In this document: piece by piece, positions 42,475 through 51,452 of the stretch
Numbering within the stretch: position 1 is the stretch's first letter
Layout of the letters: every line of letters begins with the position of its first letter
DNA from: Ramlibacter aquaticus
GTDB lineage: Bacteria; Pseudomonadota; Gammaproteobacteria; Burkholderiales; Burkholderiaceae_C
Length of the DNA stretch: 64,000 nucleotides
Direction of reading: 5' to 3'
NCBI RefSeq assembly: GCF_015159745.1
Contig: NZ_JADDOJ010000004.1
Span: 28,004-92,003 of the forward strand
The notes under the pieces: generated by a model
What the model saw: only the letters and a program-made list of their open reading frames with translations
Database searches by the model: none
Told to the model about the DNA's origin: nothing
Translations under genes and position numbers: made by a program

Positions 42475-43389
42475 TCAGCCGCCCAGGCGCAGGCCCAGGG
42501 CGGCGACCGTCTCCCCGAGGTGGTCGAGGAAGCGGCGCACCGCCGGCACCATGCCCCGGCGCGAGGGAAAGACGGCGTGGATCATGCCCGGCCGGGGCGC
42601 CCAGGCTGGCAGCACCTCCTCCAGGTCGCCGGCACGCAGTTCGTCCGCGCACATGTAGTCGGGCAAGGTGCACATGCCGGTGCCCTGCACCACGGCGTAC
42701 TTCAGGGTCAGCAGGTCGTCCGCGGTGTAGACCGGGCGGTGCTGCAGGTCGAAGGCGCGGCCGCCCGGGCCCAGCAGGTGCCAGGCGGCCCGGCCGTCGG
42801 CCGCGCTCATCGCGAGCGTGGGAAAGCGGTGCAGGTCTTCCGGCCCCTGCGGGCGCCCCAGCCGGTCCAGCAGGGCCGGGCTGGCGACCAGGACGGCGTG
42901 CGTCACGGCCAGGGGCTTCACGATCAGGCTGCCGCTGTCGTCCAGCGTGGGGCGCACGCGCAAGGCCACGTCCACGCCCTCCTGCACCAGGTCCACCACG
43001 CGGTTGGTGACCAGCATGTCCACGCGCACCTCCGGATGCCGGGCCAGGAAGCCGGGCACCAGGTGGCCCACGGTGGACTGGGCCAGCGTCACCGGACAGC
43101 TCACGCGGATGGTGCCGCGCGGCGCCTCGTGCACCAGGGCCACGGCCTCCTCGGCGGCCTCGGCGGCCTCGCGCATCTCCACGCAATGGCGGTGGAAGCT
43201 CTCGCCCGCTTCGGTGAGGGACAGGCGGCGCGTGGTGCGCTGCAGCAGCCGCACGCCCAGCCGCGCCTCCAGCCCCGCCACGCGCCGCGAGAGCTTGGAC
43301 TTGGGCACGCCCAGGGCCCGTCCGGCCGCCGCGAAGCCGCCCCGGTCCACCACCTCGGCGAAGAAGAGCATGTCGTTGAGGTCTTGCAT
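42475..43389 (-). CDS. LysR-family transcriptional regulator
   Basis: The 304-residue regulator has an N-terminal winged helix-turn-helix ([45 protein letters not shown] is residues 1-45) and a periplasmic-binding-like effector domain. It is divergent from the azoreductase gene, with 113 bp between them, the classic LysR layout. The effector is unknown. An ATTGT-N12-ACAAT palindrome sits in the shared region. Confidence 0.94.
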   Translation of the reverse strand: MQDLNDMLFFAEVVDRGGFAAAGRALGVPKSKLSRRVAGLEARLGVRLLQRTTRRLSLTEAGESFHRHCVEMREAAEAAEEAVALVHEAPRGTIRVSCPVTLAQSTVGHLVPGFLARHPEVRVDMLVTNRVVDLVQEGVDVALRVRPTLDDSGSLIVKPLAVTHAVLVASPALLDRLGRPQGPEDLHRFPTLAMSAADGRAAWHLLGPGGRAFDLQHRPVYTADDLLTLKYAVVQGTGMCTLPDYMCADELRAGDLEEVLPAWAPRPGMIHAVFPSRRGMVPAVRRFLDHLGETVAALGLRLGG

Positions 43390-43396
43390 GGGCTGG

Positions 43397-43418
43397 ATTG
43401 TCCTATCAGAAGAACAAT
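43397..43418. promoter_or_regulatory. candidate LysR operator
   Basis: ATTGT-N12-ACAAT inverted repeat between the divergent lysR and azoR genes, 8 bp from the lysR start and 85 bp before azoR. It contains a T-N11-A-like symmetry. Binding is inferred from position. Confidence 0.4.
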
Positions 43419-43502
43419 CTATTCCATTTATGTGGACTTATCAACGCGGCGAACCATCCGCACAATGTTCCCATCCCGATCATCTGGCCCCAGGAGAAGA
43501 AC

Positions 43503-44132
43503 ATGAAACTGCTGCACATCGATTCCAGCCCGCTCGCCGGCAATTCCGTCTCGCGTGACCTGACCGCGCGCGTGGTGGCCGAATGGGTGGCGACGCACCC
43601 GGGCACCCAGGTCGAGCACCTGGACCTGGCGCTGGACGCGCCCTCCCACCTCAACATCGACTCCCTGGGCTTCCGCCTGGGGCCGGACGCCCAGGGGCTG
43701 AGCGAGGTCCAGCGCCGCGAGAACGCGGTGTCCGAGCGCCTGGTGAGCCAGTTCCTGGCCGCCGACGTGGTGGTGGTGGGCGCGCCCATGTACAACTTCT
43801 CGGTGCCCAGCCAGCTCAAGGCCTGGATCGACCGCATCGCCCAGGCCGGCCGCACCTTCCACTACACCGAGAAGGGCCCGCAGGGCCTGGCCGGCGGCAA
43901 GACGGTGATCGTCGCCTCCAGCCGCGGTGGTGTGTACTCCAGCAACCCGGCCCTGGCCGGCCTGGACCACCAGGAAAGCTACCTGCGCACGGTCTTCGGC
44001 TTCCTGGGCATCAGCGACGTGCGCTTCGTGCGCGCCGAAGGCGTGGCCATGGGCCCGGACGCCAAGGCCCAGGCTCTGGAAGCCGCCCAGCGCGCGATTG
44101 CCAAGCTGGTCACCGAGACGGCGCCCGCCTGA
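43503..44132 (+). CDS. azoR: FMN-dependent NADH-azoreductase
   Basis: The 209-residue flavoprotein has the flavodoxin-like quinone reductase fold. It begins [20 protein letters not shown], and the FMN site is in [39 protein letters not shown] and the C-terminal fold complete it. The enzyme reduces quinones and azo compounds. Position divergent from a LysR gene suggests control by it. CAGGAGAAGAAC is the ribosome-binding site. Confidence 0.95.
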   Translation: MKLLHIDSSPLAGNSVSRDLTARVVAEWVATHPGTQVEHLDLALDAPSHLNIDSLGFRLGPDAQGLSEVQRRENAVSERLVSQFLAADVVVVGAPMYNFSVPSQLKAWIDRIAQAGRTFHYTEKGPQGLAGGKTVIVASSRGGVYSSNPALAGLDHQESYLRTVFGFLGISDVRFVRAEGVAMGPDAKAQALEAAQRAIAKLVTETAPA

Positions 44133-44150
44133 GGCTGGCCGCGCATGACG

Positions 44151-44180
44151 AAGGGGCTGCCTTGCGCAGCCCCTTTTCTT
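44151..44180 (+). terminator. intrinsic terminator after azoR
   Basis: A perfect 10-bp stem, AAGGGGCTGC with GCAGCCCCTT, encloses a 5-base loop and is followed by TTCTT. It lies between the convergent azoR and sulfate-binding-protein genes. Confidence 0.88.
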
Positions 44181-44218
44181 GCATCCGAAGCCTATCGGGG
44201 TCGCCCGACCCCGCACGC

Positions 44219-45250
44219 TCACTTGCGCGTGTAGATCTGGTCGAAGCTCGCCCCTTCGGCGAAGTGGTCCTTATCGGCCTGGGCCCAGCCGCCGAAGGCC
44301 TGGTCGATGGTGAACAGCTGCAGGGCCGGGAACTGCTTCGCGTACTTCGCCTGCGCCTTCTGCGACACGGCCGGCCGGTAGAAGTGCCTGCCGATGATGT
44401 CCTGCCCCTCCTCGCTGTAGAGGTACTGCAGGTAGGCTTCGGCCACCGCGCGCGTGCCCTTGCGGTCCACGTTGCGGTCCACCACCGCCACCGCGGGCTC
44501 GGCGAGGATGGACGCGGACGGCGCGATGACCTCGAACTTCGCGCCGAATTCCTTCTGCAGCAGCCAGGCCTCGTTCTCCCAGGCCACCAGCACGTCGCCC
44601 TGGTTGCGCTGGCCGAAGGTGATGGTGGAGCCGCGCGCGCCGGTGTCCAGCACGGGGACGTTGCCGTAGAGCCGGGCCACGAAATCCCGGGCCTTCGCCT
44701 CGCTGCCCAACCTGCGGCGCGCGAACGCCCAGGCCGCGAGGTAGTTCCAGCGGGCGCCGCCCGAGGTCTTGGGGTTGGGCGTGATGACGCTGACGCCGGG
44801 CCGCACCAGGTCGTCCCAGTCCTTGATGCCCTTGGGGTTGCCCTGGCGCACCACGAAGACGATGGTGGAGGTGTAGGGGGACGCGTTGTGCGGCAGCCGC
44901 TTCTGCCAGTCGGGCGCCACCCAGCCGCCGTGCTTGACCAGCGCATCGGTGTCGCCCGCCAGGCCCAGCGTGGCCACGTCCGCCTCCAGCCCGTCGATGA
45001 TGGCGCGGGCCTGCTTGCCCGAGCCGCCGTGCGATTGCCGGATCGTCACGTCCTGCCCGGTCCTTGCCTTCCAGTAGCGGATGAAGGCCTGGTTGAAGTC
45101 CACGTAGAACTCCCGGGTCGGGTCGTACGAGACGTTCAGCAGGGTCAGGGCCCCCGGCGCGGCTGCCGAATGCGCATGCCAGGCCAGCCCGAGGGTGCCC
45201 GCGGCCAGGGTGGCCAGGGGAATCTTGATAAAGTCTCGGCGAAGGGTCAT
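44219..45250 (-). CDS. sbp: sulfate ABC transporter substrate-binding protein
   Basis: The 343-residue periplasmic protein captures sulfate. Family motifs are [56 protein letters not shown] and [14 protein letters not shown]. The N-terminus [18 protein letters not shown] has an RRxFIK pattern, so Tat export is possible. No permease or ATPase genes are beside it. A TTATCCGCA element shared with the cysI promoter region lies upstream. Confidence 0.95.
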   Translation of the reverse strand: MTLRRDFIKIPLATLAAGTLGLAWHAHSAAAPGALTLLNVSYDPTREFYVDFNQAFIRYWKARTGQDVTIRQSHGGSGKQARAIIDGLEADVATLGLAGDTDALVKHGGWVAPDWQKRLPHNASPYTSTIVFVVRQGNPKGIKDWDDLVRPGVSVITPNPKTSGGARWNYLAAWAFARRRLGSEAKARDFVARLYGNVPVLDTGARGSTITFGQRNQGDVLVAWENEAWLLQKEFGAKFEVIAPSASILAEPAVAVVDRNVDRKGTRAVAEAYLQYLYSEEGQDIIGRHFYRPAVSQKAQAKYAKQFPALQLFTIDQAFGGWAQADKDHFAEGASFDQIYTRK

Positions 45251-45338
45251 GGTGCTGCTCGCTCTCGCGCTCGTTCAATCGATGGGCGCGATTCTGGGAG
45301 GGCCATGGCTGCAAGGGAACGACAGAGTTTTCCTTTGT

Positions 45339-45347
45339 TTATCCGCA
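45339..45347. promoter_or_regulatory. TTATCCGCA element near sbp
   Basis: TTATCCGCA followed by GAAG, 89 bp upstream of sbp on the opposite strand. The same nine bases followed by TAAG occur 83-91 bp before cysI at 48424. Both genes belong to sulfur assimilation, so CysB or a related regulator is suspected. Only two copies are visible. Confidence 0.4.
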
Positions 45348-45381
45348 GAAGCTCATTACCGAAACATCGAAGGAAAGCCCC

Positions 45382-45657
45382 ATGGCCCGCACCGTCCACT
45401 GCATCAAGCTCGGCAAGGAAGCCGAGGGCCTCGATTTCCCGCCCTACCCGGGCGAACTGGGCAAGCGCATCTATGAAAGCGTGAGCAAGCAGGCCTGGGC
45501 CGACTGGCTGCGCCACCAGACCATGCTGGTCAACGAGAACCGGCTGAACCTGGCCGACCAGCGCGCCCGGCAGTACCTGGCCCGCCAGATGGAGAACCAT
45601 TTCTTCGGCGGCGGCGCCGAGGCGGCCGCGGGCTACGTGCCCCCGACCCAGCCCTGA
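45382..45657 (+). CDS. yggX: Fe(2+)-trafficking protein
   Basis: The 91-residue YggX protein helps protect or supply Fe-S clusters. It begins [39 protein letters not shown], with the single conserved Cys7, and continues [21 protein letters not shown] to a short variable C-terminus. GAAGGAAAG precedes the ATG. It is divergent from sbp and sits 14 bp upstream of mnmC. Confidence 0.96.
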   Translation: MARTVHCIKLGKEAEGLDFPPYPGELGKRIYESVSKQAWADWLRHQTMLVNENRLNLADQRARQYLARQMENHFFGGGAEAAAGYVPPTQP

Positions 45658-45671
45658 AGCCGGCCAGGCCC

Positions 45672-47555
45672 TTGGCCGAGATGCCGCCCGCCGGGGCCGG
45701 CCCCCGGGGCCCGCGCCCTGGCGACACCCAGGGCGCTGCCGCGCACACGCCGGATCCCGGCCCCCCGCTGTTCCTGGCGGGCTGCGGCCTGCCGGGCGCC
45801 TGGGCCGGCCAGGAGCGCTGGCGCATCCTGCAGACCCACTTCGGCCTGGGGCATGCCTTCCTGGCGAGCTGGCAGGCCTGGCGCTCGGACCCCCGGCGGC
45901 CGCGCATGCTGCACTACGTGGCCGTGGATGCGGCGCCCATGCCGGCCGAGGCCCTGCTGCGCGGCGCCGCGCCCTGGGCGGCGCTGGAACCCCTGGCGCA
46001 GGCCCTCGCCGCGCGCTGGCGCGGCCTGCTGCCGGGCACGCACCGGCTGGCCTTCGAAGAAGGCCGCCTGCTGCTGACCCTGCACGTGGGCGAGCCGCTG
46101 CGCGTGCTGCGCGAGGAGCGCTGCGTCGCCGATTCGATCTTCCTGGACATGCCCGGGCATGGGCACGCTGCGTCCGGGCCGGATGCCGCACCGCCCGAGA
46201 CCCCTGCCCCGGCTGCACCGCAGGGCCCGCAGGCGCAGGCCGGCGACCTGGCCCGGGCCGCGGCCCGGCACGCGCGCGACGGCACGCGCCTTGCCACGAC
46301 CTCGGCGGATCCGGCTTGCCGCAAGGCCCTGGCCGAATCCGGCTTCGTGCTGCAGGCCCCGCCCGTGGCGGATGGCGGAACGGCGAATCTGCAGGGCCGG
46401 TTCGCACCGGCCTGGCGCGTTGCGGCGGCGGCACCCGGCGCGCAGCCGGGCGAGGCGCTGGTCATCGGCGCCGGGCTTGCCGGCGCGGCCGTGGCGGGCG
46501 CCCTGGCGCGGCGCGGCTGGCGGGTGCGCGTGCTGGATGCGGCGCCCCAGCCTGCGTCGGGCGCTTCCAGCCTGCCGGTGGGGCTGTTCACACCACACCA
46601 GTCGCCCGACGACGGCCCGCTCTCGCGCCTGACCCGTTGCGGCCTGCGCATGACCTGGGAGGCCCTGCAGGCGCTGCCGCGCGGGCGCGACTGGGACGAC
46701 ACCGGCCTGCTCGAGCGGGACGGCCGCCTGCCGCGCGAAGGCCCGGCCACCGCCTGGGAGGATTGGTGCCGCCCGGCCCTGCCGCAGGAGCGCGCCGCGG
46801 CGGGCCTGCCCGAGGGCAGCCCGGCCACCTGGCACGCGATCGCCGGCTGGGCCCGGCCCGGCGCGCTGGTGGCGCACTGGCTGTCGCGCCCGGGCGTGCA
46901 GTTCGAGGGCAGCCAGCAAGTCGCCGCGCTTCGGCGCGAGGGCAGCACCTGGCAGGTGCTGGACGCGCAGGGCCGCCTGCTGGCCGGCGCGGGGCTGGTC
47001 GTGGTCGCCGCGGCCCTGGAGAGCGGACGCCTGCTGGCGGGCCTGCCCCTGCAGCCAGTGCGCGGCCAGGTGAGCTGGGGCCCGCGCGCGGCGCTGCCGC
47101 CCGGTGCGCAGCTTCCGCCCGGGCCCGTGAACGGCAACGGGCACCTGGTCCCCCGCGCGCCCTCGCCCGAGGGCGAGGCCTGGTACTGCGGCGCCACCTT
47201 CGGGCGCGCCGAGCGCTCGCTGGACGTCCGCCCGGGGGACCACGCGGCCAACCTGCAGCGGCTTCAGGCACTGCTGCCGCAGGCCGCCGCCACGCTGGCG
47301 CCGCAGTTCGAGGCGGGCGCGGTGCGGGCCTGGACCGGGGTGCGCTGCGCCTCGCGCGACCGCCGGCCCCTGGTGGGTGAGGTGCAGCCCGGCCTGTGGA
47401 CCAGCTGCGCCATGGGTTCGCGCGGGCTGAGCTTCGCCCTGCTGTGCGCCGAGCTGATGGCCGCCCGGCTTCACGCCGAGCCGCTGCCCCTGCCGGCACG
47501 GCTGGCCGCTGCGCTCGAACTGGGCCGGCTCAGTCCTGCTCCGGCAGGAACCTGA
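45672..47555 (+). CDS. mnmC: MnmC-type FAD-dependent tRNA-modification protein, methyltransferase half degenerate
   Basis: The 627-residue product keeps the MnmC fusion order. The C-terminal oxidoreductase (about residues 255-610) is intact: FAD motif VIGAGLAGAAVAGALARRG, VRGQVSWGP, GVRCASRDRRPLVG and the end MGSRGLSFALLCAELMAA. It should convert cmnm5(s2)U34 to nm5(s2)U34 in tRNA. The N-terminal part lacks the methyltransferase motifs. GFGTGLN is HFGLGHA, and LDGFSPxxNPxMW is LDMPGHG followed by low-complexity sequence. It may no longer methylate. Its last 26 bp overlap the gene on the other strand. Confidence 0.88.
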   Translation: MAEMPPAGAGPRGPRPGDTQGAAAHTPDPGPPLFLAGCGLPGAWAGQERWRILQTHFGLGHAFLASWQAWRSDPRRPRMLHYVAVDAAPMPAEALLRGAAPWAALEPLAQALAARWRGLLPGTHRLAFEEGRLLLTLHVGEPLRVLREERCVADSIFLDMPGHGHAASGPDAAPPETPAPAAPQGPQAQAGDLARAAARHARDGTRLATTSADPACRKALAESGFVLQAPPVADGGTANLQGRFAPAWRVAAAAPGAQPGEALVIGAGLAGAAVAGALARRGWRVRVLDAAPQPASGASSLPVGLFTPHQSPDDGPLSRLTRCGLRMTWEALQALPRGRDWDDTGLLERDGRLPREGPATAWEDWCRPALPQERAAAGLPEGSPATWHAIAGWARPGALVAHWLSRPGVQFEGSQQVAALRREGSTWQVLDAQGRLLAGAGLVVVAAALESGRLLAGLPLQPVRGQVSWGPRAALPPGAQLPPGPVNGNGHLVPRAPSPEGEAWYCGATFGRAERSLDVRPGDHAANLQRLQALLPQAAATLAPQFEAGAVRAWTGVRCASRDRRPLVGEVQPGLWTSCAMGSRGLSFALLCAELMAARLHAEPLPLPARLAAALELGRLSPAPAGT

Positions 47556-48300
47556 GCCGCGCGAGCAGGTCGTGCAGGCGGCCGGGATGCGGCGGCTTGC
47601 GCATCAGCGTCACGCCGGCGCGCCAGGCGCGCAGCCGCTGCACCGGGCTGGGCCCGGCCTGCAGCAGCAGCACCCCGCGCAGCGCGGGTTGCAGGGCCCG
47701 CAGTTCCACGACCAGCGGCCAGGGGTCGACCCAGGGGGCCAGGTCCAGCACCACCAGCTCGTAGTCCTGCGTTCGGGCCAGCTCCAGCGCACGGGGCGCG
47801 CTCTCGGCTTCGTCGGCGAGGGTCCACAAGGCCAGGGCCAGCTTGGCCCGGATGTAAAGCCGCTCCTCCAGCCCGGCCGCGACCACCAGGGCGTGGCAGG
47901 GCCGGCCGCCCGGGCCCAGCACCAGCGTGGGCCGGGTGTCGATCGGGTCGGCGTCCAGGTCGATGTCGAGGTCGGGCGCCGGCAGGAAGAACTCGTCCAG
48001 CGCCATGACCACCTCGGGCCAGGCCAGCGGCCGGGTGAAGCACTGCCAGGCGCCGGCCGGCACGCGCGGCCCGATCCAGGTGAAGGGCATGAGGGACTGC
48101 CGCGCCAGCGCCACCTCGGCCGCGGCCGCCTCGTCCTGGCCGTCCACCAGCAGCATGCGCGGGGGCTCGGGCGCGTCGGCCTCCCAGGGCGAGTAGTTGA
48201 CGGGGCCGTCCTGCGAAAGACGGAAGACGGTGTTGAGCGCATGCCGCTCAGCATCCGTGAACCCCACCACCTTGACGAAAACCCTGTTCCCCACGCGCAT
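47530..48300 (-). CDS. receiver-like hypothetical protein (256 aa)
   Basis: I do not recognise a named family. The product begins MRVGNRVFVKVVGFTDAERHALNTVFRLS, like the start of CheY-like atypical receivers. It has a second flavodoxin-like half with ELVVLDLAPWVDPWPLVVELRAL and MRKPPHPGRLHDLLARL, where the Asp and Lys could match a receiver's D-LD-L and K-P positions. An unphosphorylated pseudo-receiver is possible. It overlaps mnmC tail to tail and diverges from the cys operon. Confidence 0.6.
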   Translation of the reverse strand: MRVGNRVFVKVVGFTDAERHALNTVFRLSQDGPVNYSPWEADAPEPPRMLLVDGQDEAAAAEVALARQSLMPFTWIGPRVPAGAWQCFTRPLAWPEVVMALDEFFLPAPDLDIDLDADPIDTRPTLVLGPGGRPCHALVVAAGLEERLYIRAKLALALWTLADEAESAPRALELARTQDYELVVLDLAPWVDPWPLVVELRALQPALRGVLLLQAGPSPVQRLRAWRAGVTLMRKPPHPGRLHDLLARLRFLPEQD

Positions 48301-48423
48301 CCCTTCCTGCCCTTGCTTTGTAACAGAGTCGGGCGGCGCCCCGTGCCCGGATGAGCTGGCCGCTTCTTATCCTGTTCGCGCCTTGGATCGGCCGGAAAGC
48401 CGCGCCAGTGCTGGCGCATATGC

Positions 48424-48483
48424 TTATCCGCATAAGGCGTGAACCAAAAATTAGTTTGGATCCATAAGGCCCGCCCGTACAGT
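48424..48483 (+). promoter_or_regulatory. cysI operon promoter with TTATCCGCA element
   Basis: CTTAT-CCGC-ATAAG (48423-48436) is a perfect inverted repeat and contains TTATCCGCA, also found near sbp. Downstream, TTTGGA (48455-48460), a 17-bp spacer and TACAGT (48478-48483) form a sigma-70-like promoter, 31 bp before the cysI start. Activator binding upstream of the -35 fits a CysB-type regulator. Confidence 0.5.
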
Positions 48484-48514
48484 GCGTCCTCGCCTGAAAC
48501 CGGGCCTCCACGCC

Positions 48515-50338
48515 ATGTACCGATACACAGAATTCGACCGCCAGTTCGTCCGCCTGCGTGCACAGCAGTTCCGCGACCAGCTCGAGCGCCACCTGCGCGG
48601 CGAGCTTCCCGACGACGAGTTCCGGCCCCTGCGGCTGCAGAACGGCTGGTACATCCAGCGCTATGCGCCCATGCTGCGCGTGGCCGTGCCCTACGGCGAG
48701 ATCTCCAGCGCCCAGCTGCGCGTGCTGGCGAAGGTCGCCCGCGAGTACGACCAGCCCAAGCCGGAGCTGCTGCGCGACGCCCAGGCCCGCCAGCTCGAAC
48801 TCGGCGAAGTGCCGGTGCGCGGCGGCACGCCGGTGGTCACCCGGCTCAAGACCGGCTACGGCCACTTCACCACCCGCACCAACGTGCAGTTCAACTGGAT
48901 CCCGCTGGAGAAGAGCGCCGACGTGATGGAGCTGCTGGCGTCCGTCAACATGCACGGCATCCAGACCAGCGGCAACACCATCCGCAACATCAACAGCGAC
49001 GAGCTCGCCGGCATCGCGCCCGACGAGATCGCCGATCCGCGGCCTTTCTGCGAGATCCTGCGGCAGTGGAGCACGCTGCACCCCGAGTTCGGCTTCCTGC
49101 CGCGCAAGTTCAAGATCTCGATCAACGGCGCCACCGAAGACCGCGCCGCGCTGGGCTGGTACGACATCGGCCTGCAGCTCGTGAAGAACGAGGCCGGCGA
49201 ACTGGGCTTTCGCGTGCGCGTGGGCGGCGGCATGGGCCGCACGCCCATCATCGGCACCGTGGTGCGCGAGTTCCTGCCCTGGGACCAGATGCTGAACTAT
49301 GTGGAGGCGGTGATCCGCACCTACAACCAGTACGGCCGCCGCGACAACGTCTGGAAGGCGCGCATCAAGATCCTCGTCAAGGCCGAGGGCCAGCGCTTCA
49401 TCGACGCCGTCGAGGCCGAATACCGCGAGATCGTCGAGCAGGACGGCGCGCCCCACACCATCACGCGCGAAGCCTACGAGCGCATGGCGCAGAACTTCGT
49501 CGTGCCCAGCGTGCAGCGCGTGCGCACCGGCGCCGACGCCCAGCTGCACGCCATCGTGAAGGCCGACGCCGAGGCCGACCCGGCCTACCAGCGCTGGCTG
49601 GAGCGCAACGTGCACGCGCACCGCGACCCGCAGCTGCGCGCTGTGACGCTGTCCTTCAAGCGCCTGGGCCAGGCCCCGGGCGATGCCGACGCCTCGCAGC
49701 TGGAAGGCGCGGCCGACCTGGCCGACCGATTCTCCGCCGGCGAAGCGCGCGTCACCCACCACCAGAACCTGGTGCTGCCCTGGGTGCACCAGGACGACCT
49801 GCCCGAGCTCTGGGCGGCGGCCGGCAAGCTGGGCCTGGCACGCGCCAACATCGGCCTGCTGACCGACATGATCGCCTGCCCGGGCGGCGACTTCTGCTCG
49901 CTGGCCAACGCCCGCTCGCTGCCGATCGCCGAGGCGATCACCCAGCGCTACCAGGACCTGGACGAGCTCCACGACATCGGCGAGATCGACCTCAACATCT
50001 CCGGCTGCATCAACTCCTGCGGCCACCACCACGCCGGCCACATCGGCATCCTGGGCGTCGACAAGGACGGCAAGGAGTGGTATCAGGTGACGCTGGGCGG
50101 CGCCGACGGCTCCCACCTCTCCGGCGCCGCGGTGCCGGGCAAGGTGGTGGGCCCCTCTTTCTCGGCGGCCGAAGTGCCCGAGGTGGTGGAGGCGGTGATC
50201 ACGACCTACCTGCAGCTGCGCGAAACGGGGCCGGACGGCAAGGCCGAGACCTTCATCGGTACCCTGCGCCGCACCGGGCTGGAGCCTTTCAAGGCCGCCG
50301 CCAACGGCGCCCGCATCGCCGAGCGGGAGGTGGCGTGA
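48515..50338 (+). CDS. cysI: sulfite/nitrite reductase hemoprotein (CysI-like)
   Basis: The 607-residue enzyme reduces sulfite to sulfide with six electrons. Duplicated ferredoxin-like and siroheme domains are visible: the first with TRTNVQFNWIPLE, the second with the Fe-S/siroheme cysteines in ACPGGDFCSLAN and SGCINSCGHHHAGHIG. In E. coli CysI pairs with flavoprotein CysJ, but no cysJ is here; ferredoxin may donate. The ATG at 48515 follows a promoter and matches the family start. It overlaps the DUF934 gene by 1 bp. Confidence 0.92.
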   Translation: MYRYTEFDRQFVRLRAQQFRDQLERHLRGELPDDEFRPLRLQNGWYIQRYAPMLRVAVPYGEISSAQLRVLAKVAREYDQPKPELLRDAQARQLELGEVPVRGGTPVVTRLKTGYGHFTTRTNVQFNWIPLEKSADVMELLASVNMHGIQTSGNTIRNINSDELAGIAPDEIADPRPFCEILRQWSTLHPEFGFLPRKFKISINGATEDRAALGWYDIGLQLVKNEAGELGFRVRVGGGMGRTPIIGTVVREFLPWDQMLNYVEAVIRTYNQYGRRDNVWKARIKILVKAEGQRFIDAVEAEYREIVEQDGAPHTITREAYERMAQNFVVPSVQRVRTGADAQLHAIVKADAEADPAYQRWLERNVHAHRDPQLRAVTLSFKRLGQAPGDADASQLEGAADLADRFSAGEARVTHHQNLVLPWVHQDDLPELWAAAGKLGLARANIGLLTDMIACPGGDFCSLANARSLPIAEAITQRYQDLDELHDIGEIDLNISGCINSCGHHHAGHIGILGVDKDGKEWYQVTLGGADGSHLSGAAVPGKVVGPSFSAAEVPEVVEAVITTYLQLRETGPDGKAETFIGTLRRTGLEPFKAAANGARIAEREVA

Positions 50339-50721
50339 TGGACGGCTTCCAACTGCTCACCGCCCCCGAGGGCGATGCCGGCCTGCGCGTGCTGCAGGTC
50401 GCGAACGACACCGACGTACGCACCCTGGACCTCGCCGGCGTGGACCGCGTGGAGCTGGTGTTCCCCAAGTTCACCGACGGCCGCGCCTTCAGCCAGGCCC
50501 TGCTGCTGCGCCGCCGCCTGCGCTTTGCCGGCGACATCCGCGCCACCGGCGACGTGCTGGTGGACCAGCTGGTGCAGATGCAGCGCAGCGGCTTCACCAG
50601 CGCCGTGCTGAAGGAAGGCCGCGACCCGGCGGTGGCCCAGCGCCAGTTCGCCCGCTACCCGGCCTTCTACCAGGGCGACGTGCGCGAGCCCAATCCGCTG
50701 TTCGCGCGCGGGGTGGCCTGA
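50338..50721 (+). CDS. DUF934 family protein
   Basis: The 127-residue product has the DUF934 core RVELVFPKFTDGRAFSQALLLRRRLRFAGDIRATGDVLVDQL, and an FxxD-like end, ARYPAFYQGDVREPNPLF. It is regularly found between cysI and cysH in betaproteobacteria and probably assists sulfite reductase, though no reaction is known. It overlaps both neighbours by 1 bp (TGATG). Confidence 0.92.
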   Translation: MDGFQLLTAPEGDAGLRVLQVANDTDVRTLDLAGVDRVELVFPKFTDGRAFSQALLLRRRLRFAGDIRATGDVLVDQLVQMQRSGFTSAVLKEGRDPAVAQRQFARYPAFYQGDVREPNPLFARGVA

Positions 50722-51452
50722 TGGGTGCCATCGACCTGCACGCCCGCGCGTCGCGTGACTTCGCCGCCAAGCTGGAGGCGACGAAGGCGCTGCTGCGACG
50801 CGCCGCCGCCGAGTTCGCGCCCGTGACCCAGGCCTCCAGCCTGGGCGCCGAAGACGTGGTCATCACCCACCTCATCAACGCGCTCGAACTGGACATTCCC
50901 GTCTTCGTGCTGGAGACCGGCAAGCTGCACCCCCAGACCCTGGCCCTGCTGGAGCGCACCCGCGCCAGCAGCCGCGCCGCGGTGAAGGTGTACAGCCCGG
51001 TCCAGGAGCAGGTGATCGCTTTCGTGGCCCGCGAGGGCGAGGACGCCATGTACCGCAGCCTGGACCTTCGCAAGGCCTGCTGCTACATCCGCAAGATCGA
51101 GCCCCTGCAGCGCGCGCTGGCGGGCCACAAGGCCTGGATCACCGGCCTGCGCCGCGAACAGTCGGGCGCCCGTGCCGAGGTGCCCTTCATCGAGCCCGAC
51201 GGCGAGCGCAGCAAGATCAACCCCCTGGCCGACTGGACCTGGGGCGACGTGTGGCACTACATCCAGGCCGAGGGCGTGGACTACAACCCGCTGCACGACG
51301 AGTTCTACCCCAGCATCGGCTGCGCGCCCTGCACCCGGGCCATCAGCCTGGGCGAGGACTTCCGCGCCGGGCGCTGGTGGTGGGAGCAGGAGTCCGCCAA
51401 GGAATGCGGCCTGCACGTGAAGACCGACACGAACGAGAAAGAAACCGCATGA
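50721..51452 (+). CDS. cysH: adenylyl-sulfate reductase (CysH family, 4Fe-4S type)
   Basis: The 243-residue enzyme reduces activated sulfate to sulfite. C120-C121 (KACCYIRK) and C201-x2-C204 (GCAPCTRA) form the 4Fe-4S site typical of APS reductases, rather than the PAPS type of E. coli. C229 (ECGLH) is the catalytic Cys. The nucleotide-binding motif is TGLRREQSGAR. It overlaps DUF934 by 1 bp and cysD at ATGA. Lack of cysC in the operon supports direct use of APS. Confidence 0.95.
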   Translation: MGAIDLHARASRDFAAKLEATKALLRRAAAEFAPVTQASSLGAEDVVITHLINALELDIPVFVLETGKLHPQTLALLERTRASSRAAVKVYSPVQEQVIAFVAREGEDAMYRSLDLRKACCYIRKIEPLQRALAGHKAWITGLRREQSGARAEVPFIEPDGERSKINPLADWTWGDVWHYIQAEGVDYNPLHDEFYPSIGCAPCTRAISLGEDFRAGRWWWEQESAKECGLHVKTDTNEKETA

